From positions 186,001-250,000 of the forward strand of contig NZ_LT703004.1 of the NCBI RefSeq assembly GCF_900149695.1: 64,000 nucleotides of DNA, written 5' to 3'. This stretch comes from Anderseniella sp. Alg231-50 (GTDB lineage: Bacteria > Pseudomonadota > Alphaproteobacteria > Rhizobiales > Aestuariivirgaceae). Below the pieces are notes generated by a model. That model had not been told where the DNA came from. It saw only the letters and a list, made by a program, of their open reading frames with translations, and made no database searches. Position numbers and translations under genes: made by a program. This document shows positions 7,717 to 15,923 of the stretch, piece after piece (positions within the stretch are counted from its first letter, which is position 1; each line of letters begins with the position of its first letter).

Positions 7717-9132
7717 ATGGGAGATAATTTCAACGAAATGCTCGAGGCGGACGGCAGTGTTCGCCCACCTTACGCCTTACTGCACAAGTGGCTGGAGACA
7801 CAGACGCCGGGCGACCTGCGCGCCAAGATTCGCGAAGCCGAATCCATCTTCCGCAGGCTTGGCATTACCTTTGCCGTGTACGGCACCGAGGAAGCATCAG
7901 AGCGGCTGATCCCGTTTGACATCATTCCGCGCATCTTCGCTGCGAGCGAGTGGCGCCGCCTTGAAGCGGGCATCGCGCAACGGGTCGGTGCGCTCAATGC
8001 TTTCATTGATGACATTTATCACCGCCGCGAAATCGTGCGCGCCGGGAAAGTGCCTGGCGACCTGGTCTTGCAGAATGAAGCCTATCTGCCGCAGATGGCC
8101 GGCCACTCCCCTGCCCGCAACGTCTACTCGCATATCATCGGAACGGATATCGTGCGTGTGGGCGCCAACGAGTTCTACGTGCTGGAAGACAACTGCCGCA
8201 CACCGTCCGGCGTTTCCTACATGCTGGAAGACCGTGAAGCGATGATGTTTCTGTTTCCCGAACTGTTCGCCAAGCACCGTGTGGCGCCCATCGAACATTA
8301 CCCCGAACTGCTTCGGCAGACACTGGATTCCGTCGCCCCGCCGCAGTGTGACAGTGAACCGACCTGTGTTGTCCTGTCGCCGGGCATCTACAATTCGGCG
8401 TTCTTCGAACACGCCTTTCTGGCCGATGAAATGGGGGTGCAGCTGGTCACCGGTGATGACCTGTTTGTCCAGGACGGATGGCTTTACATGCGCACAACCC
8501 GTTCACCTGTGAAAGTTGATGTGGTTTACCGGCGGATTGACGATGACTTTCTCGACCCCCTGACATTCAACCCGGCCTCGACACTGGGGGTTCCCGGCAT
8601 TTTCGACGTTTACCGCGCCGGGCGGGTCACCATTGTCAACGCGCCCGGCGCCGGTATTGCGGACGACAAGGCGGTGTACTCGTTCATGCCTGACATAGTC
8701 GAGTTCTATACCGGCGAAAAACCGATCCTGAACAATGTACCGACATGGCGATGTTCGGATAGTGACTCGCTTGCTTATGTGCTGGAGCACCTGGAAGAAC
8801 TGGTGGTCAAGGAGGTCCATGGCTCAGGCGGTTACGGCATGCTGGTCGGCCCGACCGCCAGCAAGAAGGAAGTGGCCACGTTCAGGCAGATACTCAAGAA
8901 CCGGCCCGGCAACTACATCGCCCAGCCGACACTGGCGCTGTCTTCGTGCCCGACCTTCGTAAAATCCGGGGTGGCGCCAAGGCATGTGGATTTGCGGCCG
9001 TTTGCGCTGACCGGCGACCGGATGCGTATTACACCGGGCGGATTTACCCGGGTTGCCATGAAACAGGGATCACTGGTGGTGAACTCCAGCCAGGGAGGCG
9101 GCACCAAGGATACCTGGGTGCTGGAGGACTGA
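7717..9132 (+). CDS. Circularly permuted ATP-grasp protein (DUF404/DUF407)
   Basis: A 471-residue protein of the circularly permuted type 2 ATP-grasp family (COG2308), long annotated as DUF404/DUF407. Family strings are clear: LGITFAVYG near residue 45, FDIIPRIF, NEAYLPQM, FYVLEDNCRTPSGVSYMLE, ATP-grasp segments LVVKEVHGSGGYGM and YIAQPTL, and a C-terminal VNSSQGGGTKDTWVL. ATP-grasp enzymes activate carboxylates and join them to amines or thiols, and this group is predicted to form amide or peptide bonds on an unknown substrate. ATG 7717 is chosen over GTG 7708 because it fits the family N-terminus. It overlaps the next gene by one base (TGATG), the first gene of the Anbu-linked cluster. Confidence 0.88.
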   Translation: MGDNFNEMLEADGSVRPPYALLHKWLETQTPGDLRAKIREAESIFRRLGITFAVYGTEEASERLIPFDIIPRIFAASEWRRLEAGIAQRVGALNAFIDDIYHRREIVRAGKVPGDLVLQNEAYLPQMAGHSPARNVYSHIIGTDIVRVGANEFYVLEDNCRTPSGVSYMLEDREAMMFLFPELFAKHRVAPIEHYPELLRQTLDSVAPPQCDSEPTCVVLSPGIYNSAFFEHAFLADEMGVQLVTGDDLFVQDGWLYMRTTRSPVKVDVVYRRIDDDFLDPLTFNPASTLGVPGIFDVYRAGRVTIVNAPGAGIADDKAVYSFMPDIVEFYTGEKPILNNVPTWRCSDSDSLAYVLEHLEELVVKEVHGSGGYGMLVGPTASKKEVATFRQILKNRPGNYIAQPTLALSSCPTFVKSGVAPRHVDLRPFALTGDRMRITPGGFTRVAMKQGSLVVNSSQGGGTKDTWVLED

Positions 9133-10088
9133 TGCTTTTAGGACGCACCGCTGCATCACTGTTCTGGATGGCCCGCTACATGGAGCGGGCTGAAAACATG
9201 GCGCGCCTGATCGAAGTGAGTTATCGCATTTCACTGATGCCGAAACCGTTCCGGGCGCATCAGGACGATTGGAGCTCAACGCTCAAGAGCGCTCATTGCG
9301 AGGCCACGTTCGCAGACAAGTACGACACGGCCAGCCAGGAGCATGTCATTCAGCACCTGGTACTGGACCGGGAGAACCCGTCAAGCATTCGCTCCAGCAT
9401 GGAAACGGCGCGCAACAACGGCCGCGCGGTACGCACGGCGTTGAGCCGCGATGTGTGGGAGTCGCTCAATGCCACCTGGAACGAGCTGTCGTCATTGCGC
9501 ATGAACCAGTTGTCGAGCGACAAGCTGCCTGGTTTCCTTGACTGGATCAAACAACGGTCCATGCTGTTTCGCGGTGCCATGCTTGGAACCGCCCTGCGCA
9601 GGGACAGCTTTCATTTCTGCCAGGCAGGCGCATTCATCGAAAGGGCGGACAATACGGCACGGATACTGGATGTAAAATACCACATCCTTCTGCCTCGCGG
9701 CGCCGGACCGGGCAGTTCCATCGACCGCCAGCAATGGGCTTCACTGTTGCGTTCGGTTTCTGCACACCGGGCCTACAGGTGGGCTTATCGGGACGCCAGT
9801 TACCAGCCCTGGAACGTGGCGCAGTTTCTGATCCTCAATCCGGCCATGCCCAGATCGCTGTTATTTTGCTATGACTGGATCAGCAACAACACCCTTTCAG
9901 AGATTGAAGAGGAGTACGGCGACGGAACATTGCCATGTCATGAAACAGCCACTGAAACGATGAACTTGCTGGCTAATGCCAACATGGAAAAAATTTTCCA
10001 GGACGGATTGCATGAATTCCTGTCCGATTTCATTGACCGGAACAACAGGCTGACATCCGAAATCGCCGCTGCGTACAATTTCCCATGA
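9132..10088 (+). CDS. Alpha-E domain protein (DUF403)
   Basis: A 318-residue all-helical alpha-E (DUF403, COG2307) protein. The start is ATG 9132, which shares its A with the stop of the ATP-grasp gene; the longer open frame from 8946 runs inside that gene and is not used. The N-terminus LLGRTAASLFWMARYMERAENMARLIEV is typical of the family: a helix with conserved Arg, Glu and Asn in RYMERAEN. A second copy of this pattern, FIERADNTARILDVKYHILL, occurs near residue 170. Its biochemical role is unknown, but it is nearly always encoded with the ATP-grasp and transglutaminase partners seen here. It overlaps the next gene by four bases. Confidence 0.88.
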   Translation: MLLGRTAASLFWMARYMERAENMARLIEVSYRISLMPKPFRAHQDDWSSTLKSAHCEATFADKYDTASQEHVIQHLVLDRENPSSIRSSMETARNNGRAVRTALSRDVWESLNATWNELSSLRMNQLSSDKLPGFLDWIKQRSMLFRGAMLGTALRRDSFHFCQAGAFIERADNTARILDVKYHILLPRGAGPGSSIDRQQWASLLRSVSAHRAYRWAYRDASYQPWNVAQFLILNPAMPRSLLFCYDWISNNTLSEIEEEYGDGTLPCHETATETMNLLANANMEKIFQDGLHEFLSDFIDRNNRLTSEIAAAYNFP

Positions 10089-10897
10089 AAATTCACATCC
10101 GCCACGCAACAACCTATCACTATGACAATCCAGGGTCCCATCTGGTGCAGCGGCTGTATCTGACACCGCAGGACACTGCCAGCCAATCGGTGCTTGACTG
10201 GACCATCGAGGCACCGGGCATGGAAGGTGCCCTTGAGTATGTCGATGCATTTGGCAACGTGGCCCACCTGACAACCCCGCCAATTGATCTGACAGAAGTC
10301 ACGGTTGTTGCAGCCGGCACTGTCAGAACCACCGATAACGCCGGTGTATCAGGGCATGACCGCGGTTCGGTGCCAGTCCAGGCCTATCTTGCGAGCACAC
10401 CGGCAACTGAATCCAATGCAGCCATCAAAGCGCTTGCTCACGGCCATGACCGTTTGTCAGGCATTGAACAACTGCATTCCCTTTCAGCCGCCGTACTGGA
10501 CAAGGTGGCCTATGCTCTCGGTTCCACCAATGAGCACACCACTGCCGCCGAAGCCATGCGTGACGGCAAGGGTGTGTGTCAGGACCATGCACATGTGTTC
10601 ATCTCGGCTGCGCGGTTGCTGGGCGTACCGGCACGATATGTATCGGGTTACATGGTCGTGGGCGAAAATGAATTTGCCGAGGCAAGCCATGCCTGGGCGG
10701 AAGCCTATGCCGCCAACCTTGGATGGGTGGGCTTTGATGTTTCAAATCAGGTCAGCCCTGACGAGCGTTATGTGCGCGTGGCGACCGGCATGGATGTCGA
10801 CAGTGCAACCCCCGCAAAAGGGGTTCGCCGCGGCCTGTCGACAGGGACAGAACGAATGGACGTGGAAGTGCTTGTTGAAAGGGTCGCGGAGCAGTAG
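10085..10897 (+). CDS. Transglutaminase-like cysteine protease of the Anbu cluster
   Basis: A 270-residue protein. An N-terminal beta-rich region (MKIHIRHATTYHYDNP, the usual bacterial transglutaminase N-domain) precedes the catalytic domain. The papain-like triad can be read as Cys165 in GKGVCQDHAH, His202 in ASHAWAEAY and Asp218 in GWVGFDVSN. Bacterial members act as peptidases or amide hydrolases, or form isopeptide bonds; the substrate in this gene set is not established. The ATG overlaps the alpha-E stop (ATGA). After it the operon is interrupted by 312 bp that hold a small inverted-repeat element before anbu. Confidence 0.88.
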   Translation: MKIHIRHATTYHYDNPGSHLVQRLYLTPQDTASQSVLDWTIEAPGMEGALEYVDAFGNVAHLTTPPIDLTEVTVVAAGTVRTTDNAGVSGHDRGSVPVQAYLASTPATESNAAIKALAHGHDRLSGIEQLHSLSAAVLDKVAYALGSTNEHTTAAEAMRDGKGVCQDHAHVFISAARLLGVPARYVSGYMVVGENEFAEASHAWAEAYAANLGWVGFDVSNQVSPDERYVRVATGMDVDSATPAKGVRRGLSTGTERMDVEVLVERVAEQ

Positions 10898-10925
10898 TTT
10901 ACCGCTGATTCCATCAAACTGTGCG

Positions 10926-11194
10926 TAGGGTCAGGACCCATTAATCTTATGCAATTCTGTTTGAAAGAAAACATTCGAATGATGGTGAAAAAGCGCAAGA
11001 TAAGGCTTTGTGCCTTGTCGAGCATTTTTCGCCTTCAGGCGAGTGTTTTCTATCAAACCCGAAGGGCGGGGTCTATTTTGCCCCTGACAGCGTTGAAAGG
11101 TCTTGAAAACCGGACGGTTTCCTGCGACCTCTCGCCTTGCCGGAGGCAAAATATCCTCCCGCAGAATGTATAAGATTAATGGGTCCTGACCCTA
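10926..11194. mobile_element. MITE-like element with perfect 25-bp terminal inverted repeats
   Basis: The sequence at 10926-10950 is repeated exactly in reverse complement at 11170-11194 (25 of 25 bases). Each arm begins TAGGGTCAGGACCC and so also contains its own small palindrome, GGGTC-AG-GACCC. The 219-bp interior has more self-complementary pieces: TCGCCT/AGGCGA near 11029-11042 and AAACCG-GA-CGGTTT near 11107-11120. It carries only short frames without recognisable protein similarity. Both ends finish in TA, which would fit a TA target-site duplication of IS630/Tc1-mariner type with the repeat proper starting at GGGTC. A REP/REPIN-type element is the alternative. No transposase is present, so movement would be in trans. 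Confidence 0.75.
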
Positions 11195-11209
11195 ACGACC
11201 GGAAACTTC

Positions 11210-11944
11210 ATGACATATTGTGTTGGCCTGAAACTTGAGCGCGGCCTGGTTATGGCGGCCGATACCCGCACCAATGCGGGCCTCGACAACATTGCAACCT
11301 TCCGCAAGCTGCAGACTTTCGAAGTGCCTGGAGAGCGTGTGTTCATCATGATGTCGGCCGGCAACCTCGCCGTCACGCAAGCTGTGGTCGCCATGCTGGA
11401 AGAGGAGTTCGAGCATCCCGACGAAGACGACGGGAACAGCAGCCTGAAAACAGTGGCCAGCATGTTCCAGGCTGCGAAACTTGTCGGCGAAACACTCAAG
11501 TCGGTTCGCCAGGACCATGTGGACCAGGGCCTGAGCAGCGATGCTTTTTCAGCCTCGTTCATCTTTGGCGGCCAGATCAGCGGCGAAGAACCAAGGCTCT
11601 ATCAGGTCTATTCGGAAGGCAATTTCATCGAAGCCAAGGAGGACACCCCTTTTTTCCAGATCGGAGAACACAAGTACGGCAAGCCGATTCTGGACCGGGT
11701 GGCCAATCAGGACATGCGGCTGGGCGAGGCGGCAAAGCTTGTATTGCTGTCTTTTGATTCAACAATTCGCTCGAACCTTTCGGTTGGCATGCCCATAGAT
11801 ATGGTGGTCTACAACACCGACAATCTGAGTATTGATCGGGTGCGGCGCATTGAACAGGATGATCCCTACTTCCGCTCCATTTCGGCGAAATGGTCCGAGG
11901 CGCTGCGTTCAGCGGTCGAGACAATCGAGGAGTTTGATATCTAG
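11210..11944 (+). CDS. Anbu, proteasome-type peptidase
   Basis: A 244-residue member of the Anbu / bacterial proteasome homologue family (COG3484), related to HslV and the 20S beta subunit. It begins MTYCVGLKLERGLVMAADTR, so removal of Met leaves Thr as the N-terminal nucleophile. Conserved pieces follow, including TRTNAGLDNI and MMSAGNLAVTQ. Anbu forms open helical or ring assemblies; its peptidase substrates are not established. It is regularly encoded with the ATP-grasp, alpha-E and transglutaminase genes found just upstream. Here a repeat-bounded element lies between it and them, ending 15 bp before the ATG, so the distal genes may have a separate or altered promoter. The next gene begins two bases after its stop. 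Confidence 0.9.
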   Translation: MTYCVGLKLERGLVMAADTRTNAGLDNIATFRKLQTFEVPGERVFIMMSAGNLAVTQAVVAMLEEEFEHPDEDDGNSSLKTVASMFQAAKLVGETLKSVRQDHVDQGLSSDAFSASFIFGGQISGEEPRLYQVYSEGNFIEAKEDTPFFQIGEHKYGKPILDRVANQDMRLGEAAKLVLLSFDSTIRSNLSVGMPIDMVVYNTDNLSIDRVRRIEQDDPYFRSISAKWSEALRSAVETIEEFDI

Positions 11945-11946
11945 CG

Positions 11947-12765
11947 ATGATCGATTTCGAGGTCGAGTATAACAACCGTGCACGGGTGCCGGATCATGAA
12001 CCGGTGATCGCCGGCTGGGCGAGCGATGCCGCAAGTTATCGCGAGGCGGCCGCGTGTGACCTGGACATTGCCTACGGCGATCATGCACGGCAGAAGTTCG
12101 ATTTTTTCCCGGCCAGCGGCCGTGATGATGCACCGGTGGTGGTGTTCATTCACGGCGGGTACTGGCAGGCGCTTGATCGCACATCGTTTTCGCATATGGC
12201 ATCAGGCGTGGCAGCTCACGGGCTGGATATGGCTATTCCGTCATACCGGCTGGCGCCGGACGTGAACGTTCAAGACATCATTGATGACATGCGCAGTTTC
12301 TGCCTGGCCTTGTGGAACACCCATGGCCGCAAGCTGGTCGTGACGGGGCATTCCGCCGGCGGGCATCTGGCGGCGGCAATGTTTGCGACCGACTGGACGG
12401 CTCATGACGGACCCGACGGGCTGGTCAGCGCCGGCATGGGCATCAGCGGCCTGTACGACCTGCGCCCGCTGATGCCGACCGCTATCAATCAGCGCATCGG
12501 CATCGACGGCAAGATCGCCATGCAGTGCAGTCCCCTGTTGTGGCCGTCCCCGCAACACGGCCGGTTTGAGGCCTGGGTGGGTGGCGCGGAATCACGTGAA
12601 TACCATCGCCAGAGCGAAACGCTGGCTGCCGGCTGGGGCGGCGCCGGTATTGCGTGCAGCTGGCATCCGGTCGGCGACGACAATCATTTCACCGTCGTCA
12701 GGCACCTGGCAGACGGTGCAAGCGAAATGACCAGCGCATTGGTCGCGCTATGTGAACCTGCATGA
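11947..12765 (+). CDS. Alpha/beta hydrolase, esterase/kynurenine-formamidase-like
   Basis: A 272-residue alpha/beta hydrolase of the hormone-sensitive-lipase/carboxylesterase side of the fold. It shows the oxyanion motif HGGYW (69-73), the nucleophile elbow GHSAGGH (134-140, Ser136), and a late His in GDDNHFTVV near residue 240. HGGYW is common in arylformamidases and small-molecule esterases, so kynurenine formamidase is one candidate, though no other tryptophan-degradation gene is near. It lies 2 bp after anbu and overlaps hpnC by four bases (ATGA), so it is translated with both. A role in trimming a hopanoid or in the Anbu pathway is possible but unproven. Confidence 0.8.
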   Translation: MIDFEVEYNNRARVPDHEPVIAGWASDAASYREAAACDLDIAYGDHARQKFDFFPASGRDDAPVVVFIHGGYWQALDRTSFSHMASGVAAHGLDMAIPSYRLAPDVNVQDIIDDMRSFCLALWNTHGRKLVVTGHSAGGHLAAAMFATDWTAHDGPDGLVSAGMGISGLYDLRPLMPTAINQRIGIDGKIAMQCSPLLWPSPQHGRFEAWVGGAESREYHRQSETLAAGWGGAGIACSWHPVGDDNHFTVVRHLADGASEMTSALVALCEPA

Positions 12766-13613
12766 GCAACCAGCCCAAGTCAGTTGAAACGCCATCCGGC
12801 AAAGGCGCGGCAGACGAGAATTTTCCGGTCGGATCGTTCCTGTTGCCCAAGCGTCTTCGCCCGCATGTGATGACCTATTATGCCTTTGCCCGGGCCATTG
12901 ACGATATTGCGGACAATCCGGATGCGTTGCCGCAGGACAAGATCACCGGTCTCAATGCAATGGATGATGCCCTGCTGGGCCGTGAAAAGAACCCGGATGA
13001 ATCCTTGGCCAAGGCAACGGCACTGCGCGCCAGCATGCTGGAAACCAATGTCGATCTGGCGCACGGCAGCGACCTGGTGTCTGCGTTCCGGCAGGATGCC
13101 GTGCAGAGCCGTTACAATACGTGGGACGATCTGATCGATTACTGCCTTCGCTCGGCAGCGCCGGTCGGGCGCTATCTCCTGGAGCTGCACGGCGAAGACA
13201 AGGCGCACTTTGAATATTCGGATGCCCTGTGCAATGCGCTTCAGGTGATCAACCACCTGCAGGACTGCGCTGACGATTTGCGCGAACTCGACCGCTGTTA
13301 CCTGCCGCTCGACTGGTGCGAAGAAACCGGTGCAAACATAGACATGCTGCGCGAGCAGGCGTCGCCGCCCGCCTTGCGCGCAGTCCAGATGAAATGCATT
13401 GAAGGCACCGAGAGCCTGCTTCGCCTGGCTGACAAACTGCCGGGAAAACTGAACAGCAAATCACTGGCAATGGAATCCGGTGTCATCATTTCCATTGCGT
13501 GGAAACTGGTCGACAAACTGAAACGCCAGGATCCGGTTGCAAAAAGAGTTGAACTATCCAAACCACAATTCATGCTTTATGGCCTCAAAGGTGCCATAAA
13601 GGGGCTGTTCTAA
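12762..13613 (+). CDS. hpnC: HpnC, squalene synthase-like hydroxysqualene synthase
   Basis: A 283-residue trans-isoprenyl diphosphate synthase. It opens with the HpnC-type ENFPVGSFLLPKRLRPHV and carries the two Asp-rich motifs: AIDDIADNP (45-53) and DCADDLRELDRCYLP (about 167-181). In the HpnCDE pathway HpnD first makes presqualene diphosphate from two farnesyl diphosphates, HpnC converts it to hydroxysqualene and HpnE reduces that to squalene. The start overlaps the preceding hydrolase stop. A 319-bp gap with two strong hairpins separates it from dxs, the next gene in the hopanoid run. Confidence 0.92.
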   Translation: MSNQPKSVETPSGKGAADENFPVGSFLLPKRLRPHVMTYYAFARAIDDIADNPDALPQDKITGLNAMDDALLGREKNPDESLAKATALRASMLETNVDLAHGSDLVSAFRQDAVQSRYNTWDDLIDYCLRSAAPVGRYLLELHGEDKAHFEYSDALCNALQVINHLQDCADDLRELDRCYLPLDWCEETGANIDMLREQASPPALRAVQMKCIEGTESLLRLADKLPGKLNSKSLAMESGVIISIAWKLVDKLKRQDPVAKRVELSKPQFMLYGLKGAIKGLF

Positions 13614-13643
13614 CAAAGACGGGCGGCGATGCATGCTCTGGGC

Positions 13644-13684
13644 TATAGCAACATGGCTTCTTACGAAGCCGTAAAGTTGCTATA
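13644..13684. repeat. Nested palindrome, hairpin 1 in the hpnC-dxs gap
   Basis: TATAGCAAC (13644-13652) pairs with GTTGCTATA (13676-13684), and inside it GGCTTC (13655-13660) pairs with GAAGCC (13665-13670) around a TTAC loop. The outer 9-bp stem, the short internal loop and the inner 6-bp stem form one cruciform or hairpin. It starts 31 bp after the hpnC stop. No T-run follows, so it is more likely an operator, mRNA element or repeat remnant than a terminator. Confidence 0.6.
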
Positions 13685-13696
13685 CACTTTGGAAAC

Positions 13697-13744
13697 GATC
13701 AGGTTTATGATTTTTGATTGGTTCAATCAAAAATCATCCTGATC
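13697..13744. repeat. Long AT-rich palindrome, hairpin 2 in the hpnC-dxs gap
   Basis: ATGATTTTTGATT (13707-13719) and AATCAAAAATCAT (13725-13737) form a perfect 13-bp stem with a GGTTC loop. After a 3-base bulge (TTT 13704-13706) the pairing goes on with GATCAGG (13697-13703) and CCTGATC (13738-13744), 20 bp in all. It is the longest palindrome I see in the window apart from the ends of the 10926-11194 element. It follows hairpin 1 by 12 bp. The rest of the 319-bp gap has no recognisable gene; it holds smaller inverted repeats such as GCACTT/AAGTGC (about 13850-13882) and a weak promoter-like TTGGCT-N15-TATAAA (13776-13802). Confidence 0.65.
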
Positions 13745-13932
13745 TTGTGTTTGAGAGACGCGACCAAGGCAGAGGTTGGCTCGCATGCGATATTGGTATA
13801 AAGAGCGGGGTCTTGTGATGCGGCTATGCTTTGATGCCAGTCGCATAATTGCACTTGGAAACTGCCGTACCTACGTAAGTGCCGACGCGCCTCGCCGATT
13901 GAAGAACAACGCAAAAAGACAAAAGAGCTGAC

Positions 13933-15855
13933 ATGCCAATATCGACACCACTGCTTGACACCATTTCGTACCCTGCCGACCTCAGAAGGCTCAAGCATGA
14001 AGATTTGCTGCAGGTGGCGAGCGAATTGCGAGCAGAGACGATTGATGCGGCTTCACAGTCCGGCGGGCACTTCGGGGCGGGCCTGGGCGTCGTAGAGCTG
14101 ACGGTTGCGCTGCACTATGTCTACAACACCCCCGCGGACCGGCTGATCTGGGATGTCAGCCATCAGGCCTATCCACATAAAATTCTGACGGGCCGCCGTG
14201 ATCGCATCCGGCAGATCCGCCAGTCGGACGGGCTTTATGGCTTCACCAAGCGCGCGGAGAGCGAATATGACCCGTTTGGCGCAGCACACTCTTCCACATC
14301 CATTTCGGCTGGCCTTGGCATGGCCGTCGCCCGGGATCTGAAGGGCGCAGACAACCACGTCATTTCCGTTATCGGTGACGGATCGATGAGCGCCGGCATG
14401 GCTTATGAAGCCATGAATAATGCAGGTGCGCGGGACAGCCGTATGCTGGTCGTCCTGAACGATAACGGCATGTCGATCGCACCGGGTGTCGGTGCCCTGA
14501 CCAATTACCTGTCCTGGCTGGTGTCCACACACCCATTCCTGTCGTTGCGCGACATCGCCCTGCAACTATCGAAGAAATTCCCGAAGACCCTGCGCACGGC
14601 TGCAGAGCGCGTGGACGAATATGCCCGCGGCATGGTGATGGGCGGTACCTTGTTCGAGGAACTGGGCTTCTACTATGTAGGACCGGTCGACGGTCATGAC
14701 CTGGAAACGCTGGTGCCCATCCTGGAAAACATCCGCGAAGCCAAGGAAGTCGGCCCGGTATTGCTCCACGTAGTGACGGAAAAAGGCAAAGGTCATCCGT
14801 TCAGCGACACCAACAAGGAAAAACATCACGCGGTCGGCAAGTTCGATCCGGTCACGTTCGATGTCAAAAAAGGCACGTCCAACGCGCCCAGCTACACATC
14901 CGTGTTTGCCCGCTCGCTGATCTCGCACGCTGAAGCAGACGACAAGATCATCGCCATTACCGCTGCCATGCCGTCCGGCACCGGCGTCGACAAGTTTGAA
15001 GAACATTTTCCCGACCGCACGTTTGATGTGGGCATCGCCGAACAACATGCAGTGACATTTGCAGCCGGAATGGCGACGGAGGGTTTCAAACCGTTCGCGG
15101 CGATCTATTCCACATTCCTGCAGCGTGCCTATGACCAGGTGGTGCACGATGTGGCACTGCAGAAACTTCCGGTGCGCTTTGCCATTGACCGGGCCGGCCT
15201 TGTCGGTCAGGACGGTGCAACCCATGCTGGCAGCTTCGACGTGGCCTACCTTGCCTGCCTGCCGAACATGATGGTCATGGCCGCAGGTGACGAAGCAGAC
15301 CTGATGCACATGGTGTCGACCGCGGTTGAATATGACGACGGTCCCTGCGCGTTCCGTTATCCGCGTGGTGAAGGCATGGGCGTCGAGATGCCGGAAACAG
15401 GTACTCCGCTTGAAATCGGCAAGGGCCGCATCATGGTGGAAGGCAACAAGGTTGCCCTGCTCAACCTGGGCGGGCGCCTTGGCACCTGCCTGAAAGCGGC
15501 TGAAGATTTGAAGCAGCGAGGCATATCCACAACGGTTGCCGATGCCCGCTTTGCCAAGCCGCTGGATACGGACCTGATCGCGACCCTTGTGAAAAATCAC
15601 GAACTGGTCATTACCATCGAAGAAGGGTCAATCGGCGGCTTCTCCAGCCATGTTCTGCATTACCTTGCCGCGAACGGGCTGTTGCAGGGCGGCGCCGTGG
15701 TCAAGCCAATGACCCTGCCTGACGCGTTCATCGGTCATGGTGCGCCAGACTGGCAGTACAGGCAGGCCAGGCTGGAAGCCGATGACATAGTCGTGGAAGT
15801 ATTGCGCGGCCTTAAACTTGACGAGAAGGTGCTGGAATTCGCAGCCAGGAACTGA
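13933..15855 (+). CDS. dxs: 1-deoxy-D-xylulose-5-phosphate synthase
   Basis: A 640-residue transketolase-like enzyme that condenses pyruvate and glyceraldehyde 3-phosphate to DXP, the entry step of the MEP isoprenoid pathway. Seen: [10 protein letters not shown] (43-52) with the family His, the thiamine-diphosphate motif GDGSMSAG (148-155) completed by Asn residues in MNNAG, the central domain with [13 protein letters not shown], and [15 protein letters not shown] in the C-terminal half. It is full length. Sitting between hpnC and hpnD, it supplies precursor for hopanoids. Whether this is the only dxs of the genome cannot be seen. The next gene follows within about 70 bp. Confidence 0.95.
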   Translation: MPISTPLLDTISYPADLRRLKHEDLLQVASELRAETIDAASQSGGHFGAGLGVVELTVALHYVYNTPADRLIWDVSHQAYPHKILTGRRDRIRQIRQSDGLYGFTKRAESEYDPFGAAHSSTSISAGLGMAVARDLKGADNHVISVIGDGSMSAGMAYEAMNNAGARDSRMLVVLNDNGMSIAPGVGALTNYLSWLVSTHPFLSLRDIALQLSKKFPKTLRTAAERVDEYARGMVMGGTLFEELGFYYVGPVDGHDLETLVPILENIREAKEVGPVLLHVVTEKGKGHPFSDTNKEKHHAVGKFDPVTFDVKKGTSNAPSYTSVFARSLISHAEADDKIIAITAAMPSGTGVDKFEEHFPDRTFDVGIAEQHAVTFAAGMATEGFKPFAAIYSTFLQRAYDQVVHDVALQKLPVRFAIDRAGLVGQDGATHAGSFDVAYLACLPNMMVMAAGDEADLMHMVSTAVEYDDGPCAFRYPRGEGMGVEMPETGTPLEIGKGRIMVEGNKVALLNLGGRLGTCLKAAEDLKQRGISTTVADARFAKPLDTDLIATLVKNHELVITIEEGSIGGFSSHVLHYLAANGLLQGGAVVKPMTLPDAFIGHGAPDWQYRQARLEADDIVVEVLRGLKLDEKVLEFAARN

Positions 15856-15923
15856 TCTCGCGTCTGTAAAGAACACAGCGCGTGACCAATCAGGAACTTC
15901 ACCGGGCCGGCATCTGGAAGATC

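Noticed and set aside
10931-11173. Short frames on both strands inside the 10926-11194 element
   Set aside because: They run into the terminal repeats, have no family similarity and look like chance frames of a non-coding element.
13723-13998. Minus-strand 91-codon frame in the hpnC-dxs gap
   Set aside because: It overlaps the dxs start, lies in a hairpin-rich region and shows no recognisable domain or ribosome site.
14566-15600. Long minus-strand frame opposite dxs
   Set aside because: It is fully antisense to a clear dxs gene and typical of long shadow frames in GC-rich DNA; no family sequence is visible.
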